Positions 14,338 through 23,660 of a DNA stretch of 64,000 nt are shown here, piece after piece. Both the position numbers and the translations under genes were made by a program. The notes under the pieces are model-generated. The model was given only the letters and a program-made list of their open reading frames with translations. It ran no database searches and had not been told where the DNA came from. Each line of letters starts with the position of its first letter. The first letter of the stretch is position 1. This DNA is from Gammaproteobacteria bacterium (GTDB lineage Bacteria; Pseudomonadota; Gammaproteobacteria; GRL18). The stretch covers positions 79,932-143,931 of the forward strand of contig JADGDG010000009.1 of NCBI GenBank assembly GCA_016744995.1, written 5' to 3'.

Positions 14338-15774
14338 TCATGCCTTTGCTGTAAATTCTTTGAGGATCTGCAGACAAAGTTCAACATCTTCCAGATGTGT
14401 TCTATAGACGCCAACTGCCAGTCGGAGATAGTAGTTGTCTTCAATTGTCGTAGTAGAAATATATATCCTGCCGTCCTTGAGCAGGGCTTTTACCAATGCC
14501 CGGTTATATTCATTAACATCTCCCTCACTGGGTACATATCTAAACAAGACTACTGAGATATCGGGGAACGGGCCTACTTCAAACCCCGGGATTTGCTGAA
14601 TATGCTTATAAAAATAATGGGCCAGATAGACTTTTTCTGTTAATGCTGCTCTGAACGGTTTTAGCCCAAAAAGCTTTAAAGGCATCCACATCCTTAAACC
14701 ACGAAAATGTTTAGACAGCTCCGGGGACAGGCTGGCAGGCTCAAGTTCTTCGTCCTGTAAGGCATCCTGCATATAATTGGCCTGGTAGCTATTGGCCGCT
14801 AAAATATGGCGTCTGTCTCTTACAATTACAGTGCCGCTGCCGTAAGGAAGAAATAAGCCCTTATGTGGATCGATGACAAAAGAATTGCTCCTTTCTATTC
14901 CCTTTAGTTTGGCTGCAACTTCATCACATAGTATATAAAAACCACCATAAGCAGCATCTACATGAAACCAGACTTTGTTATGCTCACATACATCAGCTAG
15001 TGTATCCAGATCATCGATAGCACCCACTTCCGTGGTGCCAGCAGAAGCAACAAGCATAAATGGGAGCAAGCCTTTTTTTCGATCATCATCAATGATCGCA
15101 GGCAGTTGGGCTGTTTGCATATGATAAGCTTTATCAACGGGTATATAACGTATTTCAGCTTCGCGCATGCCTGCCACTGTAAGGGCTTTGAGTACTGAAT
15201 GGTGGGTTTGGCTCGAAACGTATATCACCACTCGATGATAATCTTTTGCTTTTAGCTGATATGCCTCGCGAGCAGCAGTAATGGCAATCAGATGAGCAAC
15301 AGAGCCGCCTGAAGTCAGGTTTCCCGCTGCAGTTTCTGGATAGCCCATTAAATCTGCAATCCATCGAATTAATTGATTTTCCAGCCGGGCACTGCCGGGA
15401 CTGGCAAAAAAATTACTCGCATATTTATTACTGACAGCAGCCAGAAAGTCTCCCAGTGCGGAAGGATATAAACCTCCCCCTGGTATATAGCCGAAATGAC
15501 GTGAGGAGGTAAGATCGATCCCTGGAGGAACGATGGATTTTTCTACCAGCTTTAATACTTCATCTATATTTAATGGATTTTCTTCGATAGGGCTATCGAG
15601 CAGTCCTAAGCCATTATCAGAGCTGTCTTCATATGCTTTTCGAGTATTTCTTTTATGTATAAATGATTCTGCATAAGCATTGGTCTGAGTTTGCCAATAC
15701 GTACGTGTATTGTCTTCAGGCTCCAATAGCCTGCTGTGTTTTTCCAGTTGTTGTATTTTGTCGAGTTCGTCCAT
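14338..15774 (-). CDS. Group II pyridoxal-phosphate-dependent decarboxylase
   Basis: A 478-residue fold-type I PLP decarboxylase: 'FGYIPGGGLYPSALGDFL', 'SPGSARLENQLIRW', 'LTSGGSVAHL', the aspartate that contacts the pyridine ring in 'HVDAAYGGFY', and the PLP lysine in 'DPHKGLFLPYG' (about residue 304). Aromatic-amino-acid, 2,4-diaminobutyrate and related decarboxylases share this pattern, so the substrate is open. It lies 72 bp downstream of a P-type ATPase in the same direction and may be co-transcribed with it. If the substrate were 2,4-diaminobutyrate, its product 1,3-diaminopropane would feed the synthase at 39-1259; this is inference. Confidence 0.88.
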   Translation of the reverse strand: MDELDKIQQLEKHSRLLEPEDNTRTYWQTQTNAYAESFIHKRNTRKAYEDSSDNGLGLLDSPIEENPLNIDEVLKLVEKSIVPPGIDLTSSRHFGYIPGGGLYPSALGDFLAAVSNKYASNFFASPGSARLENQLIRWIADLMGYPETAAGNLTSGGSVAHLIAITAAREAYQLKAKDYHRVVIYVSSQTHHSVLKALTVAGMREAEIRYIPVDKAYHMQTAQLPAIIDDDRKKGLLPFMLVASAGTTEVGAIDDLDTLADVCEHNKVWFHVDAAYGGFYILCDEVAAKLKGIERSNSFVIDPHKGLFLPYGSGTVIVRDRRHILAANSYQANYMQDALQDEELEPASLSPELSKHFRGLRMWMPLKLFGLKPFRAALTEKVYLAHYFYKHIQQIPGFEVGPFPDISVVLFRYVPSEGDVNEYNRALVKALLKDGRIYISTTTIEDNYYLRLAVGVYRTHLEDVELCLQILKEFTAKA

Positions 15775-15846
15775 AGAAATAGTCAGTAAATTAAATAATG
15801 AGTAAATGGTATGAGGTATGAAGCCTGGGCTGGTAAGAAATGCAGA

Positions 15847-18063
15847 CTAAGTTCTATCCTGAGCAAGCTCAGGCTCACTTTCGACGGGGTCGCACAGGGT
15901 TTCAACAGGTTCATCCCCCATGTCATCATTTACCTTCCAGGTCGCGGCATCCCCTGACATTTCATCCTTGATCAGGGGCATCATGCAATTGGTCAGCGCA
16001 AAAACTTCTGAGGTATAATAGACCAGCAAGGCTCCAACCAGACCCATATGCAGCGTGAATACCCCGGTCAGGGTGATCACACCGGGGATCATTGAGTTCA
16101 GATAATTAGCCTGCATATTCTTTTCAAATGCTTTGGAGATCTCAAACAAGGACTCAATTCTTGCCAGATCACCATCCATCAGGATGATCTGAGCCGTGTC
16201 CGTTGCGACGGTAGAGGCTCCGCTCAAAGAGATAGAAACATTTGCTGCCTTTAAGGCGATGGCATCGTTGATTCCGTCACCAACATAACCCACAGTTTTA
16301 CCATCTGTACGCAGTTTGGCGATCAGCTCGGCCTTTTGCGCGGGTAGTGTTTCAGCATAATAACTGTCAACGCCTAGCTCGTGGGCAAGTCGGCGAGTGG
16401 GCTCTTCTTGATCCCCTGAGATAATTGATACTGCGATGCCTTCTGCCTTTAAGTATTCGATGATTCGTTTGGCCTCTGGCCGGACACAGGTATCCAGTCT
16501 CAACACCCCGGCGAGATGGTCATTAACTGCGACGTATACCAGTGAGCTGCCCGTGGCAAGGGCCTGATTTTGCACGGTGCTTAGTTTAGCTGGTAACTGA
16601 ATGCCTCTTTGCTTCATAAATCGCAGGCTGCCGACCTGAATCAACTTCTCATCCAATGTCACCTGTATACCATAGCCAACCTCGTAGGCAGCATCCTCGA
16701 TGGTCGGCAACACCAGACCGCGCTGCTGAGCGGCGTTCAAAATGGCTTTGGCAATTGGGTGGCTCTGTCGATGCTCCGCAGCTGCAGCATAGGTGAGCAG
16801 GGTGTCTTCATCGTACCCAGCGAGCAGGTAGAGCTGACCAAGCCTGGGCTGTTCGACGGTCAGGGTGCCGGTCTTGTCAAAAACCACTGTATCCAATTGC
16901 TGCAGCGTTTCCAGCGAGCGGCCATCCTTGATCAAGATACCGTTCTTGGCCATGATGTGAAGAAAATTCAGGACACTGATAGGCCCGTATAACTTCATGT
17001 CGTAACCAAATCCAGACCAGAGAATGGCCAGGGCAGAGCTGGGACCAAGGAAAGGTAAAGTCAGACTGCTGACAAATAGCGTTGGTGCGATAAAACCGTC
17101 AGCAATCTTTTTGCCTCTCAATCTCAGAGTCTCTTTAAAGTCCTGGGTCTGCTCCAGGATGTGTCCGATCTTCCCGGCATTGGTATCGGAGCCTGTATGC
17201 TCCGCCTGGATCAGTATGCGGCCGGACAGCACCAGTGTCGTGGCAAAAACTGTTGCTCCGTTTTCTTTTTCGACTGGCTGCGATTCACCCGTCAGGCTGT
17301 GTTGGTCGATAGTAGCAATTCCTTCCACCACAGTCCCATCAACCGGAATTACCTCACCGGCGTTGACCACGACAAAATCATTCTTGCGAACGGCTTCCAA
17401 CGGCATCTCAACTTCTGTGCCATCGACGAACACCCATATCGTATGCGGTTTCTGACTGAACTGATCGATCAATTGTTGTTGTGAGTGTTCTTCGGTTCGT
17501 CTTAGCAGCTTCAGATCCAGCAGGGCAATGAAGCAGACGACTGTGGCGAGGAAGAAATACCCCGTGACCAGAAGGCTGATCTGGGAGACGACTTCCAGAA
17601 GCTCGGTCGTTATGCGGCCTTTTTTCAGGTTTCTGGATAGCTCTTGAAATACCGGCAGGTTGTTGATTAGGGTCAACGCGGCTGCTATGTGCAGCAACGG
17701 AGTGTAGAAAAAAGTCCCGGCTGCGGCAAGACCCACCAGACCAAAGGAAATATTGAGCCGTCTGTTAAGCTTTAGATCTGCGGCGTTGGCGCTATTCTTG
17801 CCTCGCTGTGCGGTTAGTTGCTGAAATTGCTTATCACGCTCCTGTGTCCCACCCATGGAGATCGCAAACACCTTTCGAATGGTAAGAAGCTTCTTTTTTG
17901 CGCCCTGGAACAAGTCCCGTGACCCTTGTGAATTGGGCACTGACTCAGCATTGAGACTACTTTGGGAGTAGCGTTTGCGCCTTAGAGTCCTGGACTTGCG
18001 GCCAAAGGCCAGACTGCTTCCGAGTGCTACAGCACTGCCTATCGCTAGAACAACATGAAGCAT
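15847..18063 (-). CDS. P1B-like P-type ATPase lacking the CPx motif (copy 2)
   Basis: A 738-residue ATPase with 'LTGESQPVEKENG' (actuator), DKTGTLT, HP ('QSHPIAKAIL') and GDGINDAIAL motifs. As in copy 1 there is no HMA domain, and the membrane helix before the P domain reads 'LTLPFLGPSSALAIL', with no cysteine at the CPx position. The C-terminal tail is acidic (from about residue 705, rich in E and D). The text looks more GC-rich than its neighbours. A GAGGGAA ribosome-binding site precedes the ATG. The PLP decarboxylase follows after 72 bp. Confidence 0.9.
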   Translation of the reverse strand: MLHVVLAIGSAVALGSSLAFGRKSRTLRRKRYSQSSLNAESVPNSQGSRDLFQGAKKKLLTIRKVFAISMGGTQERDKQFQQLTAQRGKNSANAADLKLNRRLNISFGLVGLAAAGTFFYTPLLHIAAALTLINNLPVFQELSRNLKKGRITTELLEVVSQISLLVTGYFFLATVVCFIALLDLKLLRRTEEHSQQQLIDQFSQKPHTIWVFVDGTEVEMPLEAVRKNDFVVVNAGEVIPVDGTVVEGIATIDQHSLTGESQPVEKENGATVFATTLVLSGRILIQAEHTGSDTNAGKIGHILEQTQDFKETLRLRGKKIADGFIAPTLFVSSLTLPFLGPSSALAILWSGFGYDMKLYGPISVLNFLHIMAKNGILIKDGRSLETLQQLDTVVFDKTGTLTVEQPRLGQLYLLAGYDEDTLLTYAAAAEHRQSHPIAKAILNAAQQRGLVLPTIEDAAYEVGYGIQVTLDEKLIQVGSLRFMKQRGIQLPAKLSTVQNQALATGSSLVYVAVNDHLAGVLRLDTCVRPEAKRIIEYLKAEGIAVSIISGDQEEPTRRLAHELGVDSYYAETLPAQKAELIAKLRTDGKTVGYVGDGINDAIALKAANVSISLSGASTVATDTAQIILMDGDLARIESLFEISKAFEKNMQANYLNSMIPGVITLTGVFTLHMGLVGALLVYYTSEVFALTNCMMPLIKDEMSGDAATWKVNDDMGDEPVETLCDPVESEPELAQDRT

Positions 18064-18240
18064 CGACGAATTCCCTCAGGTTTCTGGTAACGCATGGTGG
18101 TAAATGAGTAGTTTTTATCTCGGTACTCTATTTTCTCGAGGCTTTATCGAGATAGGTGAGAATCTCCTCAATGCACGCTCTCTGGTATATACGTCATCGA
18201 GTATATAATGAGTATAAAAGTCCTACCCACAGATGTCAAT

Positions 18241-18320
18241 AAGCTGCAACAATTCCCCCAGACTCTTTGAATTATCAGAAAACCTGGAGAGCAATTATAA
18301 GAAAAGCCTGTGATGGTATA
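18241..18320 (+). pseudogene. Fragment of a P-type ATPase gene (3' part)
   Basis: About 75 bp closely match the segment at about 3081-3140 of ATPase copy 1: the peptide pieces 'LQQFP' and, after a frame change, 'RLFELSENLESNYKKSL' can be read, followed by TGA. The fragment has a frameshift and no open frame around it. It is on the plus strand just upstream of the DUF2156-like gene. This shows that another ATPase copy once lay here, or that this piece was copied in. No other part of the gene is seen in 18064-18360. Confidence 0.8.
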
Positions 18321-18360
18321 TAATTCCAGCACTTAAAGTAAATAATAAATTGACTGTGAA

Positions 18361-19302
18361 ATGAACCTGCTTGAAAACAAAATTCCTTATTTAGAAAACC
18401 ACTATCCGGTATTAAAAAAACTGGAGCATTCTGATCGTGAAGTTATCTCCTGGTATGCGGAAAAATATAATCTGTTTTCCTGCGAATTCAGCTTCCCCAG
18501 TCTGTATTTATGGGATGATATTTACCATTATAAGTTATCATTTTTTAATGACTGCTTAATCGTGTTTGATACCCGAAGTGATTATATTTTAATGCCCATG
18601 GGTAAGGATATTAGCCTGTCGGATCTTTTAACCTTATCGACAAGACTGAAGCAGGATGGCTACAGCGGCAATATTGCAAATGTCCCGCCAGAGTTCATTG
18701 AAAGATATCCTGAACTTAGTCACTCTTATGATATTGAAAATGAAAGGGAGCTAGCCGAGTACATTTATTCTACAGAAAAGTTATGTGCGCTCAGAGGGAA
18801 AAAATTACGCAAGAAAAAAAATCATATTGGCCAGTTTTTACGAAAGTATCCTGATTATCAAGTCAGGTCAATGGACTCAACTGCTGTTCGCAAGGATTGC
18901 CTGACGATGATCGAAAGTATGGCAGAAAATCAGACCGTTAGTGACAGCATTCGTGAAGAAGCTATTGTTATAAGAAAAGGTTTCGGATCCTTTGACAATA
19001 TTCCTCTTGAAGGGATTGCTATTTACATTAAAAATGACGCAGAGAGTAAACTGGTTTGTTTTTCAGTTTATTCTCGCCTAAACAAGGATGTCTTTACAAT
19101 TCACTTTGAAAAAATAAATTACAGCTATCACGGAGCCGCCCAGATCATTAACTGGGAAACCGCTAAAGTATTAAAAGATAAATGCAGATACATCAATAGA
19201 GAGCAGGATTTGGGGCTCCCGGGCTTAAGGCAGGCTAAACTCTCCTATGAACCTGAGTTGATTTATCCTGCTAATTTTTTACGCTTTACTTTAAAGGTTT
19301 AG
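18361..19302 (+). CDS. DUF2156-like protein (phosphatidylglycerol lysyltransferase C-terminal-like fold)
   Basis: A 313-residue protein with the DUF2156 hallmarks: an N-terminal 'YNLFSCEFSFPSLYLW', 'LRGKKLRKKKNHIGQFLRKY' (about residue 145) and 'FTIHFEKINYSYHGAAQIINW' with 'YINREQDLGLPGLRQAKLS' near the end. The fold is a tandem GNAT-type acyltransferase; relatives transfer aminoacyl groups from tRNA to lipids or have unknown acceptors. No membrane helices are present. The start lacks a convincing ribosome-binding site. It is preceded by an ATPase gene fragment. Confidence 0.8.
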   Translation: MNLLENKIPYLENHYPVLKKLEHSDREVISWYAEKYNLFSCEFSFPSLYLWDDIYHYKLSFFNDCLIVFDTRSDYILMPMGKDISLSDLLTLSTRLKQDGYSGNIANVPPEFIERYPELSHSYDIENERELAEYIYSTEKLCALRGKKLRKKKNHIGQFLRKYPDYQVRSMDSTAVRKDCLTMIESMAENQTVSDSIREEAIVIRKGFGSFDNIPLEGIAIYIKNDAESKLVCFSVYSRLNKDVFTIHFEKINYSYHGAAQIINWETAKVLKDKCRYINREQDLGLPGLRQAKLSYEPELIYPANFLRFTLKV

Positions 19303-19354
19303 CCCCTGATATTGCGTAGATTTTTATGCCCGGCTGATTGTTCCGGAATAAGTA

Positions 19355-19723
19355 CTATTTTGCTATGCCGAGTTTAGGCGTTTTTTGCGGCTCTGCACAT
19401 AAATTCAAATCACCAAGTCGGTTCTGATCATTCATATAAGGCTCTGCTCTTATACAACCTGTTGATAATGATTGTAATGTTTTATAACACCAGATAGGTA
19501 AGCCGGGGTGTAAGCGATAATGAATCCATAAACCGCTGCGTCTATCCAGAAGCAATTTATTTTCCCGTAGCACAGCCAGGTGTCGGGACACCTTAGGCTG
19601 AACCATTTCCAGAATATCAGTTAAATGGCAAACGCATAACTCCTCCTTCTCAAGTAGTAACATAAGAATGCGTAAACGGGTTGGATCTGCCAGTGTTCGG
19701 GTAAAGGATTCAGGTGTAATCAT
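19355..19723 (-). CDS. arsR: ArsR-family As(III)-responsive repressor
   Basis: A 122-residue winged-helix protein: 'LADPTRLRILMLL', 'ELCVCHLTDIL' and 'VQPKVSRHLAVLRENKLL'. The CVC pair in the DNA-recognition region is the classical E. coli-type As(III)/Sb(III) site (ELCVCDL in ArsR), so arsenite should release it from DNA. It is divergent from the class V aminotransferase at 19936 across a 212-bp gap that holds a palindromic candidate operator. A local link to arsenic is thus supported by sequence; the full set of its targets is not known. Confidence 0.88.
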   Translation of the reverse strand: MITPESFTRTLADPTRLRILMLLLEKEELCVCHLTDILEMVQPKVSRHLAVLRENKLLLDRRSGLWIHYRLHPGLPIWCYKTLQSLSTGCIRAEPYMNDQNRLGDLNLCAEPQKTPKLGIAK

Positions 19724-19753
19724 GTGTAGTATCTTGGCCTATAGGGAAAATAG

Positions 19754-19780
19754 TTAATATATGTTAAGAATATACATTAA
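19754..19780 (-). promoter_or_regulatory. Candidate ArsR operator
   Basis: Imperfect 27-bp palindrome starting TTAATATATG and ending ATACATTAA; 20 of 27 positions are symmetric. It lies 31 bp upstream of arsR in the arsR/aminotransferase divergent region. ArsR-family repressors bind AT-rich dyads of this size. Confidence 0.55.
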
Positions 19781-19935
19781 ATTTGATTTTTTCACAGCAC
19801 TAAAAAGCTATTCAAGCAGATATTTTATTAACAGCTGATTTAAATCAAATCATCTGCTGCCGCATGATGCTGTATTGCGTCCTTAGTCTATAATATCATT
19901 TTAAATAGAATTTTAAACTAACCGGCGGAGCAATT

Positions 19936-21297
19936 ATGAAAAATTCTAAAAACAAGCGAGCTGACCTTGAAAAAGGTCAAAGTGATTTTACTCAACTTCC
20001 CACTGAGTTTGTTTATCTGAATAATGGCACAGAAGGCTCCATGCCGGGCAGTGTTATCAAGACTCTTAACAAAAATCTGAAGAAGTGGGCAAGTGATCCC
20101 ACCACTTCTTATGAAACCGATCCGGTGCTGGGGAAACGGCAGAAGAAAAACAGGCATTCAATGGCGCGGTTTCTGGGGGTGAAGCTGAATAACATATGTC
20201 TGACCGATAATACCACCATGGGCCTGAGTATGGTCATGATGGGCCTGAACTTTAAAGCTGAAGACAAGCTGATCATCACCAATCATGAACATCCGTCTAT
20301 CACCTCGCCAACGTGGATTTTAAAGCAAAAGCTGGGAATTCAGGTTGAGGTCAGAGATTTTCCGCAGCCAGCTGAGCTTCGCCAGATGAATGCCGGGCAA
20401 TTGATCGATTATTTGTTTCCAGACACCCCTGAATTACGCAATGCCACCGCATTGTGCATTTCCCATACCTATAATACCACCGGTGTTCGCCTGCCTCTCG
20501 ATAAAATAAAAAAGAGGGCCGACAAGCTTAATATTCGCTATCTGATCGTGGATGGTGCTCAGGGCCTGGGCATGGTTGATATGAACAAGGCAGAAAACCG
20601 GGTAGATAACTGCGATTTTTATGCTGCTCCCACCCATAAATGGATGAATGGACCACCAGGGACTGGTGTGCTTTATATAAAAAATCAACAGCTGTGCCCG
20701 CCTGAGTTTTATCCACCACTGAGCCAGAAAATGGGTGCCTATATGAGTGGCGATGCAGCCCATGCATGCCTCCCCATGGTTGAAGCCCTTACAGTCAGAG
20801 GCTGCAGTATGATCCCTGCTAATGTCGCCCTGATTAAACTATTGAAGTTTTTCGACAAGATAGGGGGACAGGCAAAGGTAGAGCAGCATATATTAGGTTT
20901 GTCCTGCACAGTAAGGGATTTTATTGCATCAAAATCTCCAGACAGCCTGATTTCACCAGCTGATAATAAGCTGCAATCCGGCCTGGTCTCTTTTTATCCC
21001 TTTAACTGGGAGGATCCGAAAAAGTGCTTTAAAGATAAGGATGAAGTGATTGCTGTGGTTGATAAGCTATTGGAAGAAGGGGTGCAGGTACGCTATGTCC
21101 CTTTTCCAACTGTGGATCTTTCTGATGAATGCAAACTTCAGGGACATGAATCGGATTTGATCAGGGACTGTTCAGGAGAGCCGATAGAGCAGACCTATGC
21201 CATAAGGGTTTCAACAGGTTATTTTAATACCCCGGAGGATGTTAAGCTATTTATGAAAACCCTGAAAAAAGTATTAACCGGTCTCAGCAGTGCATAA
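19936..21297 (+). CDS. Class V aminotransferase-like PLP enzyme
   Basis: A 453-residue fold-type I enzyme: 'VYLNNGTEGSMP' near the start, 'TDNTTMGLSMVMMGL', 'THTYNTTGVRLP'-type text ('ISHTYNTTGVRLP'), 'LIVDGAQGLG' (ring-binding Asp) and the PLP lysine in 'APTHKWMNGPPGTG' (about residue 234). This is the isopenicillin-N-epimerase/cysteine-desulfurase-like branch; no active-site cysteine loop typical of desulfurases is obvious. A related enzyme is at 32359-33567. It is divergent from arsR, so it may be ArsR-controlled (inference). GGAG ribosome-binding site. Confidence 0.83.
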   Translation: MKNSKNKRADLEKGQSDFTQLPTEFVYLNNGTEGSMPGSVIKTLNKNLKKWASDPTTSYETDPVLGKRQKKNRHSMARFLGVKLNNICLTDNTTMGLSMVMMGLNFKAEDKLIITNHEHPSITSPTWILKQKLGIQVEVRDFPQPAELRQMNAGQLIDYLFPDTPELRNATALCISHTYNTTGVRLPLDKIKKRADKLNIRYLIVDGAQGLGMVDMNKAENRVDNCDFYAAPTHKWMNGPPGTGVLYIKNQQLCPPEFYPPLSQKMGAYMSGDAAHACLPMVEALTVRGCSMIPANVALIKLLKFFDKIGGQAKVEQHILGLSCTVRDFIASKSPDSLISPADNKLQSGLVSFYPFNWEDPKKCFKDKDEVIAVVDKLLEEGVQVRYVPFPTVDLSDECKLQGHESDLIRDCSGEPIEQTYAIRVSTGYFNTPEDVKLFMKTLKKVLTGLSSA

Positions 21298-21355
21298 CTG
21301 CTGCTGGTTCAGGGGCTTGTTAATTAACCATAGAAGAATGTCATAGAGGAATGTC

Positions 21356-22417
21356 ATGAAGCTGAATCTTCTTTTATTTTTCATCCCAGCGGCATGGTGT
21401 CTTGACTGGCTTGAAGCAGATCCAACTCTTATTTTTGTGTGCTCAGGTCTGGCCATTGTGCCGTTGGCTGGTTTGTTGGGTAAAGCAACAGAGAGTATTG
21501 CCGTTTTTACCGGCCCAACCCTGGGCGGTTTGCTTGCTGCCACTATGGGCAACGCGCCTGAACTGATTATTTCACTATTTGCGCTAAAAGCGGGTCTGCA
21601 CGATGTGGTCAAGGCAGCCATTACCGGATCAATCATTGGAAATCTGCTGCTTGGGGTGGGGCTTGCGATATTTTTAGGTGGCCTGGGCAGAGAAAAACTG
21701 AAATTTAACCGAACCTCAACCGGGATGAGTTCAGGACTCTTGATGCTTGCCAGCGTCGGACTAATAGTGCCGGCCATTTCCTATTTTACCAGCGAACAGA
21801 AAACAGAACTCAGTACTGAAATTGCGGTTGTACTGTTTGTGGCATATCTGTTGAGTCTTGTGTTTACCCTGAAAACTCATAAGCATTTATTTCTGGCTGA
21901 AGCTGCAAAGCCTGCTGATAAACACATAGCGAAGGCAGTAGAAGAAAAGCTGTGGGGGAAAAAACAGGCTATTGGAATTTTAGTGGTCGTCTCAGTCGGC
22001 ATTGCATTTATGAGTGAAACCCTGACCGGGGCTATTGAACCTGCTGCCGAAAGTCTTCACTTCACGCCGATCTTTGCGGGGGTGATTTTTCTGGCTTTTT
22101 TCGGCAATGCTTCAGATCTGATAAATGCAGTGAGATTTGCCAGAAAAGATCAAATGGAACTGTCTATGGGGATTGCTGTTGGCGCCAGCACACAATTAGT
22201 GATGTTTGTCGTTCCCGTGCTGGTTTTCACCAGTTATTTTGTGGGTCCTAAACCTCTGGATTTACTCTTTGTTCCATTTGAAGTTGCCGCTATTGTGATT
22301 GCTGTGCTGATCAACAGGAGCTTGACCACTGATGGAGAATCACACTGGATGGAGGGCGTAATGTTACTTGGGGTCTATCTGATATTAGCCATTGGGTTCT
22401 TCTTTCTTCCAGTCTGA
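21356..22417 (+). CDS. Ca2+/H+ antiporter (CaX family)
   Basis: The 353-residue protein has about ten membrane helices in two halves, each with a cation-exchanger signature: 'GNAPELIISLFALKAG' (about residue 62) and 'GNASDLINAVRFARKDQ' (about 250). CAX proteins normally carry Glu in both motifs (GNxxE); here the second has Asp, a conservative change. Expected role: export of Ca2+ (or Mn2+) in exchange for protons at the inner membrane. It follows the class V aminotransferase by 58 bp and may share its transcript. AGAGGA ribosome-binding site. Confidence 0.9.
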   Translation: MKLNLLLFFIPAAWCLDWLEADPTLIFVCSGLAIVPLAGLLGKATESIAVFTGPTLGGLLAATMGNAPELIISLFALKAGLHDVVKAAITGSIIGNLLLGVGLAIFLGGLGREKLKFNRTSTGMSSGLLMLASVGLIVPAISYFTSEQKTELSTEIAVVLFVAYLLSLVFTLKTHKHLFLAEAAKPADKHIAKAVEEKLWGKKQAIGILVVVSVGIAFMSETLTGAIEPAAESLHFTPIFAGVIFLAFFGNASDLINAVRFARKDQMELSMGIAVGASTQLVMFVVPVLVFTSYFVGPKPLDLLFVPFEVAAIVIAVLINRSLTTDGESHWMEGVMLLGVYLILAIGFFFLPV

Positions 22418-22576
22418 AGCAGCCAGAGACCCATATTTTGGCGTACACGGACTAATCATCAGGCAGACTAAAGCCATCAGGAGGATTTTTTTCATGTAGT
22501 TATTGCATAAATTTTATCGATGTATTGTGCATTCTGGTAGAATACTGCTTCCACAATTTATAGAGCAATAAAAACA

Positions 22577-23548
22577 ATGGTCAGTTTCAAAAAAGACAAC
22601 ATTGGTTCAGATTCAAAACAGTTCATAAAACAGGATATGTATTCCCGATTAAAGCGGGGACTCAGCAAAACCCGTGACATTCTGAATACCGATGTCATGG
22701 AACTGATACAGGGTCAACAGGAAATCAATGAGGATCTGCTGGAACAGTTTGAAGATCAGTTAATGATGGCAGATGTGGGTGTAGAGGCTACTCAGTATAT
22801 CAGCGCCCACTTGTCTGAAGCTCTGCATGATAAAAAGCTCAATAGCAGTGAAGACATGTACCACGCCCTGCAATCTTCTATGAATGGCATTCTGGAAAAA
22901 AGTGAACAGCCTTTAAATGTCAATCGTGAAAAAAAGCCTTTTGTTATTTTAATGGTCGGCATCAACGGTGCAGGTAAAACCACGACTATTGGTAAACTGG
23001 CCCAGCAATTCAAGGATAGCGGGCTAAACGTCATGATGGCGGCTGGCGACACCTTCCGCGCCGCAGCTGTAGAACAATTGCAGGAATGGGGAAGACGCCT
23101 TGATATTCCGGTCGTCAGCCAGAGCAAGGGAGCAGATGCTGCTTCTGTCATCTATGACGCACTACAGTCCGCTCAATCACGTCAGGTTGATGTGTTAATA
23201 GCTGATACAGCGGGCCGCCTGCACACCCAGAAGAATCTGATGAATGAACTGGAAAAAATCAAACGAGTCATCGCCAAACTTGACCCGACTGCGCCACATG
23301 AAACCATGCTGGTGCTGGATGCAGGAACTGGCCAAAATGCACTGGTACAGGCCAGGCATTTTAATGAAGCTATAGGTGTCAGTGGTATCACCCTGACCAA
23401 GCTTGACGGCACCGCCAAAGGCGGTATTGTCTTTAGCATCGCACAGCAGATGAAACTACCAATCCGTTACATCGGTGTAGGAGAGGCCGCTCAGGACTTA
23501 CGGGTATTCGACTCAATGGAGTTCATAAAAGCACTATTATCCCATTGA
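22577..23548 (+). CDS. ftsY: Signal recognition particle receptor FtsY
   Basis: A 323-residue SRP GTPase: N domain (about residues 20-100), P-loop '[15 protein letters not shown]' (about 132), '[14 protein letters not shown]', '[16 protein letters not shown]', '[10 protein letters not shown]' and '[11 protein letters not shown]'. It is the NG core of FtsY, which docks ribosome-SRP complexes at SecYEG. The long acidic A domain found in many proteobacterial FtsY proteins is missing; only about 20 residues precede the N domain. It is not next to ftsEX/rpoH as in E. coli. Confidence 0.95.
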   Translation: MVSFKKDNIGSDSKQFIKQDMYSRLKRGLSKTRDILNTDVMELIQGQQEINEDLLEQFEDQLMMADVGVEATQYISAHLSEALHDKKLNSSEDMYHALQSSMNGILEKSEQPLNVNREKKPFVILMVGINGAGKTTTIGKLAQQFKDSGLNVMMAAGDTFRAAAVEQLQEWGRRLDIPVVSQSKGADAASVIYDALQSAQSRQVDVLIADTAGRLHTQKNLMNELEKIKRVIAKLDPTAPHETMLVLDAGTGQNALVQARHFNEAIGVSGITLTKLDGTAKGGIVFSIAQQMKLPIRYIGVGEAAQDLRVFDSMEFIKALLSH

Positions 23549-23660
23549 GGATAAAATTATTCCTGATAACAACAACTCAACAGCCTCATAAATGGCTTAA
23601 CTCCGCAATCTGACCTGTTTGCAAGCACAAGTTTATTATTTGAAACAAAGGAGTCTGGCG

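Noticed and set aside
14338..15774. Naming the decarboxylase as 2,4-diaminobutyrate decarboxylase
   Set aside because: The conserved motifs are common to all group II decarboxylases, so the substrate remains open.
17024..17484. Long plus-strand open frames opposite ATPase copy 2
   Set aside because: They are antisense to a well-supported gene, have no family resemblance and no independent evidence.
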